Assembly: GCA_905250025.1 (NCBI GenBank)
Contig: CAJNOJ010000144.1
Coordinates: 196,454-260,453, forward strand
From: Adineta ricciae
Taxonomy: Eukaryota > Rotifera > Eurotatoria > Adinetida > Adinetidae
Reading direction: 5' to 3'
Length of the DNA: 64,000 nucleotides
The notes under the pieces were generated by a model that ran no database searches, was not told the DNA's origin, and saw only the letters and a list, made by a program, of their open reading frames with translations. The translations under genes were made by a program, and so were the position numbers. Shown piece by piece: positions 1 through 12,915 of the stretch (the stretch's first letter is position 1; the number at the start of each line of letters is the position of its first letter).

Positions 1-3000
1 AGAACATGTGGTGGTGGTTATACATGCTATGGTCCGACGTGTGATTATAGTTGCTGTTGTTCCAGTGCATCTTGTTCATCAGCACCTAGCTGTATGGGTC
101 AGAACTGTAACTCACCTTCTGGTTGTCCGATTATAACAACAACTACGACAAAATCAACAACAACTATGAGAACATCAACAACAATAACAACAACTGAAAG
201 TATGACTACCGTGGAAACCGCAGGAACGTTACCAATCACTAGCTCATATCCAATACGCCAGCCCATTGACGAATGTGGCGGTATTTGCTATCCGAATACG
301 GTACCCGTTGGTACGACTTTGTCAAACTGCACACTAACATTTACAGGACTTATACCAAACACTTGGTATGCTGTCTCAATTCAAGTAAGCGAAGCTGAAA
401 TGTATAAAGAGAAGGAGAAAGAGTTCGGGGAACGACTAATTCTAATATAATATATCATGTGCCCTGCAAAACTATACATGACCTAAAATATCAATAGGTA
501 TTTCAATTTTCGACGAGTCCGTAGAATATAGGGGATTCTCTCTCTTCACCACTAAGACTTTCGTTAGTTATTGGCTAAAGTTAGTGACATCATTAAAATA
601 TACTCACATATGTGCAGTAAGTGTATGTTTAAATATGAGTGTATCAAATTTTGAAACATAACGTGTTGGAGTAAATAGGAAACAATGTTAGAATAAGCAA
701 CAAAAATTAATGTAAGAACCGCTGGAATAAGATAACTAAAGAATATAATTCGAATATTTTAATCAGAACCTGTTATTGAACTTGATGGTGATGATGAACT
801 AGATTTTGAAATGTTATTTGTGTTTTTCTTTTCTTCTGCGGCCAACTGGTTCGTCGACTAGATATGCAAATGATATTACTATATCAATCAATGAGCTTCT
901 ATCTGACTGTAAAAAATTTAATAGTTTCTCGGCTTGTTTAGCTTTACATGCTGCTCCATGAGTTACGACAGGCATTACATAATGTCATGATGATGATATA
1001 GACGAATATTATCTGAGTATAATTGTTGGTAATCTATTTACTCGATACCAGATTTACGGCCATATAAATGAAAGGTCGATAAAATTTCGCCGATGGCGAA
1101 AATCCGACTTATGTAAATCTTATTGAAGAACCTCCCACCAGTCGAATATACAGCTTCTTCGTTGTAGACCATGCTCAAACGTTGTAAAATTATAAATCTT
1201 AATTCCCAATGAAATCTTCATGAAGAGTCCATAATAGAAAAGACGTAAAGAAATTTTTTAACTATGATATTTTATATGACAGATGTCCATTGCGCTTGAG
1301 AATATGCCGCGCCGCCATCGAAATATTTTACGATCAACTATCATTTTAGAAGAAAATATAGAAATTGATATAAAAACTATTTCAAAAGCTTAGAACGAGA
1401 CATAAAGATATTTTGAGGTTAAGACACTGTTGTAGATCATAGAATAAATCAGTTTAATATTGAACTGATTCATGAGAGAGGCAATTTGTATTAAATCAAA
1501 CGTTGCATTGTCTCTTGGTTGGGACATCTGGTCGTAAAGGAGTAAAGAAAAATAGACTGCTGCTGCCGCGACGCACCATGACGGTCAGCGAAAATAAAGT
1601 ATCGATACCGCCACCGGCGCGATGGAATCTCTATTTCATACCAATTTATTGATTTTCTGAAAATACATTGGTGTTGAAATCTGCACAACTTGTATTCTAG
1701 CAAGTTGTTCAACAAAACGACCATTTTCAGCCTTTTGTATGAATTTTTTAGACGAGAGCACTATAAAAATCTTAACTACCAAAGAAATTGTATTCGTGAA
1801 TATTATTTGATCTGTGTATTATCACACATGTTGGCCAGGCTTTCAGAGTAGGTAAGGAACGGCAGTTCTGAAGTATTATGTGTCGAGTTCCAAAATCCGA
1901 ACACGTATTAGCCAATTAGAATAGCTAGGAATTTTTTGGAAATTATGCAAGCCACGCAGAGCAGTTATTCTGAATTGATGATTACCAGAGAGTTTACGTT
2001 TCTCTGTAGTGCCATTCATTTTAAGGATCTCCCTCTTGCAGAAACTGACTTTTTCAAAAGAATGAAAATTGAGTTTTTTACATAGAAAGATGCGCCGGAG
2101 CTTCCTGTTTCCGAGTATATGTAGTTTTTTTGTAAAGCGATTAAGTTTTCACAGATTTATCGGGAAAATTTCAGCACAACCGTAATCGACTTTTTTACAA
2201 TTCTGAATAAACTGTCTTACTATATGAATCTGTATTGAATAGAATGACTTTGTATTTAACACTAAGCACTTACCAGCACTCAAGATCACGGTTATATATT
2301 TATTTTATCATCAATATTGAATATTTAAAGTTTAAGTGTATTGTATAAGTATCTATTTGGAAAAGCGAAGTTTCTTGAAAACCAAATTTTTAACCTATAC
2401 TGAAATATTCCACTAATCTAATGTTGATCGATTTGTATCAGAAATAAGATAATTGATAATGTGTTGCAGCTGAAAGAGCATAAGTAGCGTTTCAGTCATG
2501 GTTACCGAACACTTTCAATTTTTTTAATTTAATAAAAAAAATGCGATGAACCTTAATATCCAGAAAATACAGTTGTGTATAAATATGTACAATCTTGAAA
2601 GTGTGGGCGTGGCATGTGAGAAAATGAATTAACTTCTTGCTGATTCGATTACGAAATGAATGCGTGTGTATTGATTTAAAAATTAGATTAATCTCATCAC
2701 ATATTGTAATAAACACCTAGGTGATACGAATAAAAGCATTTTACAGATTGCCAAATTTTTTTCCCTTCCAGAACAATTTGTCCTTTTTCCATATTCTCAT
2801 TCTATGATTATTGCGTTGAATGCGTTTGAAAATGTAATAAAAAGTACGGCACAATACTAAAATATATAATCTAGAAGTTTTCGCACCAAACACTATAAAA
2901 TGCACATATAACATTCCTTTGCAGGTTGAAGATTTTATAAACTCTACCAGTATGACTCCTATGAGCTCAGTTCCAGTTCAACTTCTGATTTATGTCATGC

Positions 3001-6000
3001 CGACACCAAACTGTTCCATAGCACCGAGTATTGTGCCACTGGATGGCTGCCTCGAAGTAACAGCAAGCGTTATGAAAAGTTTCAATATATCTATAATCAA
3101 TAGATGTAACCCTTTCATCTCGAATGTCAGTAGTGTTGTTGTATCGAAAGGAGTTACTGGGATGCAAGTTAGCAATATAACGCAATCATCAACAAATGTA
3201 TCCATGTTCTATACTACATTTACTTGGACACCGCAAACAAATCAACTTGGTCAGCAACAATTGTGCATAATAGCTGTCACTGAGTAAAGTTGCTTTTGTC
3301 TCATCTAATGATGATTGCATCGTACATTTTTCATCATTTTAGTGAGATGGTACAATCTGCGGAGTATTGTGTTATATTCACTGTAATAGCTTCATATTCT
3401 CCATGTGTGACAACAACGACTAGTACAACGACATCCTCAACCAGTAGCACTACAACCACTTCGACAAGCTCGAGCACCACATCAACTTCAACCACAACAA
3501 CTACGACTAGTACAACGTCAACATCAACTTCCACAACAAGTACAACAACGACTACAGTCACTACGACGTAAGTTTAATTATAATTGAAATTGAAAACATG
3601 GATACGGCTCAAATTTCTTTCGTGTCAATGTTCTGCTTCACTGTTCTCGATGAAGAGAAATACTGATTCATCATCATTTCTACATACAAATGAAACACAG
3701 CTCATAATTTTAACAAAAAAGCTCTTATCTGAGGTAGATTATCATTCACATTTAGGCTACACAACTATGAATAAGTATCGAAAGATTGAGGGTGAGGGTG
3801 TAGGTGAGGATGAAAATGTCAATAATAGGTATGCTGACTACGCAGTCTACACCCAAACCTCGTTGTTCTTGAACTCTTTCATGAATTCACCACAAACCAC
3901 ATGCAGCCGAAAAGATAATCTTTTGACTTTGGATATATTTTTCAGAACAACGACAACAACAACGGCAACACCAACGCGTCTAGGTATAGTATCCAGAATT
4001 GCTTGTTTGAACTTTCGGCTGATCTGACGTTGTTGCTGCGATATTCGCAGCAATCATTCTAAGATTTTACGAATTTTCGAGTATTTCTAGAGCTTAAGTA
4101 ATGAATTATTATACTAACCTTGACTTTAGATGACCACAAAAACAGTATATATATATATATATATGTGGATAGAACAAAATACGTTTTTGTATGAAAAGGA
4201 AAATCAAATTTTCCAAAAGATAGAAATTTATTAGCGTGATCGGAAGGATATTTAATTACGTACAGACAGTTATCATTGTTGTCACTTTAAACTAGTTCGG
4301 CAACAAGCGAATGAATATTCAATGAAATAGAACGAATACTACAGTACTTACGATTGTCAAACTTCCATCAATGCACTGTCATCACAAGATGAGTAATACT
4401 GAGATTGTATTTCTTAAAGCTTAGTTTTACTTTTTAATCATATATATAAGATATTCTCCGTCTTGTAAATTAAATGAAATTGATCTACTTTTTTAATGCG
4501 TATCTTAGCAACCATAGTAATGTAGAAACTGAGGAAAAATAAACAAAAATAGTAGGAAAAAAGTAGTGTAATGAACGATGAGTCTAGTTTGTATTAAATG
4601 TTGAAATATTCTCCTGCAGAGTTCTAGAAACAATAATTACGTATAGTAGTGAACATTTCATGAAACGAAGCAGGTCTCGAAACGCCGCCGATCTGTCTAA
4701 TTTTCAATATCAAAATTGAAAAGACAGAAAGATTGATACGAAAATCTTTGGTGCTAACGATGGACAACTGACAAGATCTGCTAGATTACACATTAGCATT
4801 TCTTTCGCATTAGCTGTAATAAAGTCAATTTTTGATCGAAATAGGCGTAATGATTCGTATTTTGACGTCTTTGAATAGCTGGAAAAAAGTTTATTTTATG
4901 ATTTGAATACAGTATGAAATTATGAGCCGATATTCAAAGAATAAGTTTATCGTTGCAATGTGTATTTTTGAATAGGAAGCAAGATCAAATGGCCGCTTAT
5001 ATTAGGATTATCATTGTTGTCTCTACTGTTAGCTTGTTGTTGTTTCGGCTGTCTTACCTATTGGCTGTTGCGGTAAGTTTTTGTCTTTCACTTGTGTAGT
5101 AGAATCTGCCGACTTATCATATCATTTTCACCTTGCGGGGAACAGTGGAATCTATTGCATTTTGATTAGTTCCTTAAAACACGATTCTTGTATGAATTTT
5201 TTCCGACAAGTTTTGCCAAAATTTCGTTGAACATTTTCTAAAACTGATTTAATCTCATTCGGGGAAAACTATGTTAGAATTTCAATTGCATCGAGCTAAT
5301 ATAAACTCCGTATAGTTTGAAGACAGCGTTGGCAAAACGAAACAAAAACTAACAGTCCCACTAATCGGGCCATTCGGCTAAAGTTTACTATATAAGTCCC
5401 ATGAAAAATGGACACTTAGGTAGCACTGATACCAACCAAACCAATAAACAATCACCTAACTATGAAATCTCTGAGTTTCATCAAGTTCTAAAATAGAAGA
5501 GGCTTGTTTCAATTCACGTAGTCGTTAATCAAGGAGAATTGATTTTGAAATAGGAAATCTGCAAGGCATCGTCACCAACAACAGAAAGAGAAACGTATTG
5601 ATCATGATCTACCGTCTGTGGAACGCGTTGGGCAAAAAACACGTTATCGTGAATTGAATAAAAAAATTCGACTTACAACACCTAATGTCAACGATCATGC
5701 GTACGATTCAATCGACCTCATTAAGAACAGAGACAGTTACTTATCCATGACTAAAAGTCAAACAAGTGCAGAGATCAATGACATTCGTGTACAGGACGCT
5801 GAAACCCCTTTTGAAATTAGAAATGCAACGATTCAATCGCCAAATCATGTACAAGAAAATAATAGTGCATCAGTGAATCATCGTCCTGGAGTTGAAGTTT
5901 GTCGTGTGAGCCGAATGTCCAAGTTGTATGAGAGCAATGAAAGTCTAAGCAACACACAAAGATTAACTACTAACAAGCCAACAAGAACTGCATCAACATC

Positions 6001-6304
6001 ACCGCGGAAGGCTAGTGGAACTACTGTTATTAAACTTCTACGAAACAAGAACGTCAGGGCTGTTAGTACCGATGCAAATTCGAATAAACTCGACGAGCAA
6101 CGATATTGCGATGAAGCACTTTCAATTTCGACAAATAAAACAAATCAAATCTTGATCAAAAGTAGTAAATCAACAGCAGTAAAAACTGTCGATTCATCTC
6201 TGAAGGCCCAATCGCGACCGACCAGTCTTCGTGAAATTAGAGTTGTCAAAGTTCCAAAATCAATAATCACGAGCCCCGTTGTCATTGACTTGCTGAAAGA
6301 GTAA
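1..6304 (+). CDS. Type I membrane protein with Thr-rich stalk, copy A (5' partial)
   Basis: The window opens inside exon 1. Exons: 1-384, 2925-3283, 3343-3567, 3946-3983, 4976-5072, 5554-6304; phases agree and give 617 residues. Exon 1 holds a Cys-rich patch (three adjacent Cys), a Thr-rich run and the start of a module that continues in exon 2 with WYAVSIQ joined to VEDFINST. Exons 3-4 encode a Thr/Ser stalk, very likely O-glycosylated; exon 5 encodes one hydrophobic span (PLILGLSLLSLLLACCCFG); exon 6 is a basic, Ser-rich cytoplasmic tail of about 250 residues ending in DLLKE. The extracellular module resembles one I recall from many metazoan surface proteins, but I know no name for it. The Thr stalk is 58 residues shorter than in copy B and the tail is 14 residues longer. 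Role unknown; cell-surface or adhesive function is inference. Confidence 0.8.
3787..3862. repeat. GT-rich hairpin in intron 3 of copy A
   Basis: GAGGGTGAGGGTGTAG near the left end pairs imperfectly with CTACACCCAAACCTC near the right end. The same site in copy B (21608-21690) carries a different version of the hairpin and an adjoining extra segment of about 400 bp. Confidence 0.6.
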
Positions 6305-6423
6305 AATTTAACGTCAACACAATCATGTTAAATATTATGTAATGAACAATTCTTTAGCATCCGAACTTCCAAAACTCAGCTTCTTCAAACATTTTCAGTC
6401 TTTTATCAAAGAACTGTATGATC

Positions 6424-6475
6424 GGGTGGGTGATGGTGTTAGGTAGATTTAATACCAACACCATCACCCACACCC
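6424..6475. repeat. GT-rich hairpin downstream of copy A
   Basis: The left arm GGGTGGGTGATGGTGTTAGG (6424-6443) pairs with CCAACACCATCACCCACACC (6455-6474) across a short AT loop. The counterpart after copy B (about 24296-24345) has lost most of the pairing. Confidence 0.75.
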
Positions 6476-6597
6476 AATAAATAAAGTAGCATTTGACAAA
6501 CTATTAGAAAAATTATTTAAATCATTTCGAAGATCTATTGATAAAATTGTTTGTACTAATATTTTTGTCGCTTGAGTTTTACAAGTACCACTGAATA

Positions 6598-6658
6598 CTT
6601 GAGGGTGAGGGTGGGTATAAGAACGACGAGACATATTATACTCACACCTACACTCAAG
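6598..6658. repeat. 61-bp palindrome at the duplication edge
   Basis: The left arm contains GAGGGTGAGGGTGGGTATAA and the right arm TTATACTCACACCTACACTC; the ends CTTGAG/CTCAAG also pair. The similarity of copy A to copy B stops at its left edge. It looks like a very short hairpin element; no transposase is nearby and I cannot assign a family. Confidence 0.7.
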
Positions 6659-6824
6659 ATATGATATTTTTTATCATAGTTGGATATCATGTTAAATAGC
6701 TCATTATGTGTTCTTATGTGATGAGCGTACGATACTTTTTTTCCTTCCTCTAACTCTCACTGATTGTTCATATAGCCAGTGTTTCTTTCACTTCTGCTCA
6801 TTCCCATGTGAAATTTTTTTGAGT

Positions 6825-7020
6825 GTAAACGCGTTTAAAACGCGTTTGGGATGCGTTTCAAACGCAAGGCACAAACGCATCCAGACGCGTCTTTCAGATG
6901 CGTTCAACCGCGTCTCTCTCTCAAAACGCGTCCACACACGTCCGAAGAGACGATGAAACATCTGACGGCATAAACGCGTTTGTTTTTCAAAACGCGTCCA
7001 GACGCGTTCGAAGAGATGGC
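6825..7020. repeat. ACGCGT-rich degenerate repeats beside an N
   Basis: Short words such as AACGCGTC, GATGCGTT and CAGACGCGT recur many times, far more GC-rich than the surroundings. The same word family builds the 51-bp array at 27178-27605. The block ends about 70 bp from the single N at 7093, so it may mark a contig end. Confidence 0.65.
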
Positions 7021-7092
7021 TTTTTCCAAAAAAGCATTCTATTCCTACAGCTTTGACCTGCGTCACCATCATTCTCTCCTGATGTTCATCTC

Positions 7093-7093
7093 N
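7093..7093. other. Single undetermined base (probable contig join)
   Basis: One N. The sequence left of it is repeat-derived and the reading frame to its right belongs to the LDL-receptor-A gene, so the frame crossing it is not a real protein end. Confidence 0.6.
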
Positions 7094-7951
7094 CATTTCT
7101 AAAGGAGGATTTCGCGGGCAAATAATATCTTCATTGGCAAATGTAGGTTCAGTTATGAATTGATGAGAAGGTCGTAAATCTTCTTTTTCATCTGATTGAT
7201 CGAGACATTCAAAATGAGGATTAATATTATCATGCAAAAATAACTTATCAATACATTGACCATTATCACATCGAAATTCATTATCATTACATTTATTTAT
7301 TTCTAATTGCCAACAAGATTCTTCATCAGTACCATTTTCACAATCAATAATTCCATCACATATTTCAGTCCAATCAAGACAAGCTGCTGTTGAAAAACGA
7401 TTACATTGCAAATGAGTATAACATGTCAATGAAGATGGTTCATATGGCTGTTGATAATAATCATGTATAATCTCATTTAATGTTAGATAAGTATCATTAT
7501 AAAGATCAAATGAATATTGACAATATGGACCGAATCTAGGTAATGTACAATTATAAAAATATTGTTCTTCCGTGGAAAATGATGTTTGATTTGTAGTTAA
7601 ACGTTGTTTCGTATATGAATAATAACGTTCAATTACATCGAATGGTGCTGACCAAAGATATAATTGTTCACTAGTAATATTTAATTGATAAAGGTCAGCA
7701 AAAGTAAATTTTCGATCAATATTATTTTCTTTTAGATTCCATTTTGATGAATATTCGTTCATACAAAAAGAAATTATTTGATAAGGGTCAATTTCTAGTT
7801 CATTCCAAGTAGCAACATGAAGACAATGGTGTTGTAAAGCAGAAACATTTCCGTACTCATTGATCGAATCAGTTAAATCAAGATTAATTTGTGGAAATGT
7901 AATTGTAAATGGAACAAAAATGAAGCAAAGGATGCCAACTAGAAGTAGCAT
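7094..7951 (-). CDS. Secreted or membrane protein with two LDL-receptor class A domains (3' partial)
   Basis: I start at the Met at 7951 because a strong hydrophobic stretch (MLLLVGILCFIFVPFTITF) follows it, fitting a signal peptide or anchor; an upstream in-frame Met would add about 58 residues. A Cys-containing region follows (YFYNCTLPRFGPYCQY, about residues 148-163), then two LDL-A modules: one with CLDWTEICDGIIDCENGTDE and one with FRCDNGQCID ending in CLDQSDE. The acidic DCENGTDE and CLDQSDE motifs are the calcium-binding signature of this family. The gene breaks at the N at 7093; everything beyond is repeat sequence, so the C-terminal part is missing. LDL-A modules bind extracellular ligands; the ligand here is unknown. 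Confidence 0.75.
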
Positions 7952-8125
7952 ATCATAAAATATTTTAGAAATGTGGAGACTAAATGCACAAAAGAGGCAC
8001 ACCAATGATGAGGACAAAAAACTTTTTCTAATTGCATATGCTAACTGATTAAATAAGCATCTGTCCATTAATTTGATCGTAATTATATTTCCAACGCATA
8101 ATTTGATCGTAACTAAAAAATGCAT

Positions 8126-11100
8126 AAAAAATGATTGTGTATGATTGTCAGTTAGTCGGCCATCGTGATCTCAACGATAACTTTTTTGATGATAGATCAA
8201 TAGAATAATTAGCAAGAAAACTATCTATGAAAGAAATGAGTGCACAATTAAGAGTGACGAAAATAAACTATCGGTATCATGTAGTCATCATTATAATGCA
8301 TAAGTGAAACTATGATATTTTCGTTACTGTTTTGGTTGCGTCTGCAATTGATAAGGAAACATCGCTACGTATGGATTCGAATCCTCAACACAGAAATCAT
8401 TTGTATTCTGTTCTTTGATGATAATTATTTTCTTCTTTATTTCTTTTAGATAACACAAAGAGAAATATTTATGTTTTATATAGATTCTAGTTATCAGATA
8501 AAATAAATCTTCTACACACATATTGCTTCATTTTCATATAGTTTACAAAATATTTTTTAACAACTGTGAGGTTCTCGTTACACTCTAAAAAAAGGAGCTT
8601 TACCGAACCAAAAGGTTTCATATACTTCGACTGAACTATTTAAGTTCCGTAGCGTCGAGAAGGTTTGGCAATTGGTAGCAGAAACCATCCACAGGTTTTT
8701 CATGCGGTATGCGAAACCATTCGTAGTTCTGTAACATGTCTACAGAACCATCAGCGGTTTAGGAGTGTGACGATATGTTTCATCAATTTTCGAGAAGTTT
8801 ATGACATTTTAAACTAAACTAGACTTGGTTTCGTGTGGAATAGTCATACATGGAATAGTCGAAACCAATAACAAGTTTGCAAATTCTTCAAAGCTCAGCA
8901 CATTCAATACAAAACCCTGCTGCGTTTCGTATGTCTATCAAAGGTTCAGTACAACTTCTGCGGAAATATCAACAGCTTCGTACAGTAGTCGCAAGTTCGG
9001 TAGGATTTATTCAAAACTATCAAGGAATTCGGAGAACGGCTAACTGTTCAGCAGAGTTCATGCCAAAGTATCATTGGGTTTGTATATTAGTCAGAGGTTT
9101 GAAAAAATATACGCTAGACTATGATGAGCTCTGTATACTTTTGATTAATTCAGTATAACTTTTGGAAGAAAATTGTCTACTCCGTCGAATGAGTGATGAG
9201 TATTTGTACCAAACTATCCCTAGTTTCGTTTAGCGGCTCTAGGTCTCCCATAATTTACTCGTATATACAAATACATTTTTGTACTGATCAGTACTTAGAT
9301 ATAAGTTCCAAAATCAATCAATGACCTCCAGTATTGTCACAGAAAGTGCATGATGTTTTGCAAGGCAGCAGTGTGTAATCTTGGAATGCGTGATATACTC
9401 TGTAGTTGTTAAGCTTATGATAAGATGAAAAAGATCAAATGAGTTTTACTATGCTATGAATTATTGTAACATTAAAGAAAGCTGCGAAGACGAAAAAGAG
9501 AAAGATGCATTGAAAGGTTTTATGAATATCGATATAATAATTCGCGAGAACAGTTTAGTTGTTTTTTTTTACGAGTTTCTTGAGCCGTTGGATATTAAGG
9601 TTATCATGGCTTGATCTTACACGCATTTGTAGCAATATGGTGGCTAAAGTGTTGAAGAAGTAATGAGGACAAATCAGTGAAAGTATGGATTTGTTTTGAG
9701 ATGTTGGTACTTACGACTACAAGATGAGGTTTGTCAATCGCGTGCTGTTGGGTAGTATTTTGATTGACCGTGAATCCTGGGAGAGTATTTCTGGTCGCTC
9801 CGTCTGTTGGCTGACGAATTAGGAACGACAGGTAAAGTGTGTCTTGTTCTTCTTCTTTTGGCCGCTCTACAATCATAAATGATGACTATTACCAAAAGAG
9901 TTCACGAAAGGAAAGAACTGAGCAAGTTAGATGCGTCTATTCACTTCTGGATTGAGTTGACTTTGACGTATACTGTACTGGTTGACGGAGCTTTCAACAG
10001 TGAACAAGAGAATACACGACGATGGTTGTTATCGAGAATAAAATCAGAGTAATCAGTAGAGTGACAGGTGGTGAATTGAAGTCGAGTGATTTAGCAACTG
10101 GGAGCTGATCTGTTCGTTAGGGATAGTCAGAAAACACATTGAATGCTTTTTCTTTTCGATCTGTTTCGAGCTCTGTATTGACTGCCATATTCCAAACTAG
10201 ATTATTTAATCGAGCACATACTAGGTATTTGTGGCAACGTCGCCATTGTGGCTGTTATGTCAGAGTTCACCCAGTTGATCGCATGAAATATATTGGTGCC
10301 CAAACCAGCAATCTTGCACATTTTTTTCTGTAGAACTGGCACGGATTCGTTCGTGTAAGTCGATTATTTGGACGAGGAAGTACTGATTGAAGCCATTCAC
10401 TGTTTTCTACTTTGGAATGACCTGCAACGTAGGGTAATGTATAGCGTAGTATCATTGGATTATGATATACTCGAGTATACAGCTCAACCTTTCGATTCTC
10501 AATATAAACATTCAAATAATGAATGTTGGATTGTTTTTGTAACGACTCTAAACATGTTTGATGTTACATAGAAGATTTATTCAATCTGAAAAAAATGTGA
10601 TCGTTGTGTCTAAAAGATAGCGATGATTATACCGAGTAACAGATATAGCGAACAAGAATACCAATTACTTTCTGTAGAGTTCTTGTTTATGTTCCAATTG
10701 ACTCAGTATTGGCTTTTGCCCATCATATAGATAAATATTCGCCGAAGTGTCATTTAATGACATTGTTTGAAAACAACCTCTTCTGATGATGTAGATTTTA
10801 CTTTCATACAAAAAAAGATTATGATAAAGAAATAATTGTAAAAGATTTTCGATTCTGTTAATTGAGACTTTGTTGACTTTATTGTATGCTGATTTATCTC
10901 GTATGAAAGCAATGACAGTAGCAATCATTGCACAATGTACATCCAACGAATAAAAATTACGTAGTATTATAACAACCATGAGAGGGAAAAATAAAGAATT
11001 GATGAACTTATAGTCTGTCAGTTCGATGATATAATTGCATAACAGCAGACAGTGCAAAATGTGTTCCAAATGAAAACTGATTGATTATGAAAGAATGACT

Positions 11101-11896
11101 TGCCTACATAGCTAAAACCGAAGAACCGATTTAACCTTATAGACCAAAGTTTAGTATGCACTTTTTCCGTTCTCTTGTAGAATATATAACTGTCGTAGAA
11201 GATACTATTTCATTCACTGAGATCCAATCAGATGTTTTTATCATGTGTATACTCTCAGACATATCGTCTCAATATCGCAGAATTGGTAAGAAAGAATTGT
11301 TCGAAGAAACCTTTGATTAATAACTTCTTTTGTTTTCTGTTGTCTGTGTACCATTATTTTGAGTCGATTTTATGCTTAGAGAAAATTGATTAGATAGGAG
11401 ATCGTGGCTACGTATCACGGTAATTAGCTTTGAAAGTCTTTTCAGTGCGAAATTCAACTCAAATCTAAAGGTCTATACTACAAGATAAAAAAATTCCAAT
11501 GTATACTATCGTTCATTTGAGAACTTTTGAGAAGCGAGTACGTTGCCTGATGTGTTCATACTTAAAATAGAATATTTATCACACACGAAATGTGCTTAAT
11601 TATCCACAAGAATAAAACTATCCTGACTGCATTATTCTCTATTTTTCAATTAACAAAACCCTTTGATTATCTAAATTTATACTAAAAATCTTCGACTAGG
11701 ATAATTTTTGTTAGAAATTGAATGACAAGCGTCTACACAGAAGAGATATCAAGGGAAAAAAACACCGCCGACATTATCGTTAGTAGTGTGCGCCTCAAAA
11801 CTTTTGAGAAACTACACATACACTTTCCATACTAACAATTATTATTAAATGCGTCGTTCATTTATTTAGGTTTTAAGGAGATAAATAGTTTCTACA
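8126..11896. other. Gene-poor region
   Basis: I find no gene here that I can support. Open frames are short and lack recognisable domains; the longest is 10665-11069 (-), 134 residues and hydrophobic. The only structured part is the array at 8590-8765. A stretch near 10139-10330 has a weak resemblance to a receptor first helix (LGICGNVAIV in one frame) but is broken by stops. Confidence 0.4.
8590..8765. repeat. Degenerate array of short GAACC/GGTTC palindromes
   Basis: Units such as GAACCAAAAGGTTTC, GAAACCATCCACAGGTTT, GAAACCATTCGTAGTTC and GAACCATCAGCGGTTT follow one another at about 20-60 bp spacing. Each is a small imperfect palindrome with a variable centre. Weaker relatives appear to about 9020. 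Function unknown. Confidence 0.5.
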
Positions 11897-12915
11897 ATGA
11901 CATTGAGTATTATCCTCTCAACAATTCAAACGCAAATCAGTCGTTATTTTATTTCAACAGCTTTAGCATTTGGTATAATTGGATCTTTACTAAATATCTT
12001 ACTCTTCTCCCATAAACGATATCGAAATAACTCATGTTGTATTTGTAAAGACAGTATACTGCCTATAGTTCAGTATTCATAACTTCTTTTTATATCATAG
12101 ATTTTATAACAGCATCAATTGGAATGCTTGTTGCAATGTGCTTCGGACTGGTGCCTAGTATCTATTCAGTAGATCATCCCAATCCGGCAAATACAATAAA
12201 TGCAATTTGTCAATTGCGCAACTATTTTGGTCAATGTGGTACGATGACATATCGATGGTCACTAATTATGGCTTGCCTTGATCGATATGCTTCATCATCA
12301 TACAGTGTTCGTTTGCGAGCATTTGCTAAATCACATATTGCTGTTCGTGTTTCATTAACCATTGCAAGTATATGGATCATAGTGCCTATACATAATTTCA
12401 TATATCTTAATATCATTGATGGTCAATGTATATGGTTTCCAGCCGGCTCTGCGATCTACAACAGCATGATGATTGTTGTAGCAGGTGGACTAGTTCCAAT
12501 AACAACCATGATTACATGTGGAATACTTATTCGAAATAATCTCAAACACAAACGTGAAATTCGTCGAAGTAAAGTTCAATCAATGAAGGAGAATGCAAGA
12601 GATCGACAAACTTTGATCATGCTAGTTATACAAATCATTTGTTATATGATATTAACATTACCGTGTGTATTAAATGTTATCTATAGTGCTTTTACATTCT
12701 ATGTTGCAAATAAGACCAATGATAGAATAGCTATCGATTCATTTCTTGAGTTTATGAGTGAAGCCCTTGCATATACATATTCAACATCATCATTCTATTT
12801 GTATACATTATCATCACCTTCATTTCGTGAGCATTTCATCAAGATTACATATTCCATTTTCAAACGTCTTAATCAATACCATACTCGTTTTCATCGTATA
12901 GCACCATCAATTTAA
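11897..12915 (+). CDS. Class A (rhodopsin-like) G-protein-coupled receptor
   Basis: Two exons, 11897-12044 and 12101-12915, with a 56-bp GT..AG intron; the join reads NSCCI-YFITASIG and gives 320 residues. Features: a first helix with GIIGSLLNILLF; a Cys before helix 3 (AICQL) and a Cys in extracellular loop 2 (DGQCIWF), the usual disulphide pair; an intact DRY after helix 3 (ACLDRYAS); a basic third loop (about 195-220); helices 6 and 7 follow. The NPxxY motif of helix 7 is not seen; the site reads SFYLYTLSSPSFRE. The length fits this class. Bdelloid genomes hold many such divergent, probably peptide-type receptors; the ligand cannot be deduced. A poly(A)-like AATAAA lies at about 12950. Confidence 0.85.

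Larger units (their letters stand above)
1..6597 (+). repeat. Segmental duplication, arm A of pair 1
   Basis: This stretch aligns, introns included, with 17202-24461. Differences are a few percent by eye plus indels. Identity stops at 'actgaatac', directly at the left edge of the palindrome at 6598. The left end lies outside the window. Confidence 0.85.

Noticed and set aside
4145-4165. TA dinucleotide run (also at 21985)
   Set aside because: Ordinary intronic microsatellite shared by both copies.
6788-8125. A continuous 445-codon frame that seems to join ACGCGT repeats to the LDL-receptor-A protein
   Set aside because: It crosses the N at 7093, and the part beyond it is repeat sequence; only 7094-7951 is treated as gene.
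10139-10515. Possible GPCR fragment (LGICGNVAIV)
   Set aside because: Only one helix-like stretch in a frame with stops; not enough to call.
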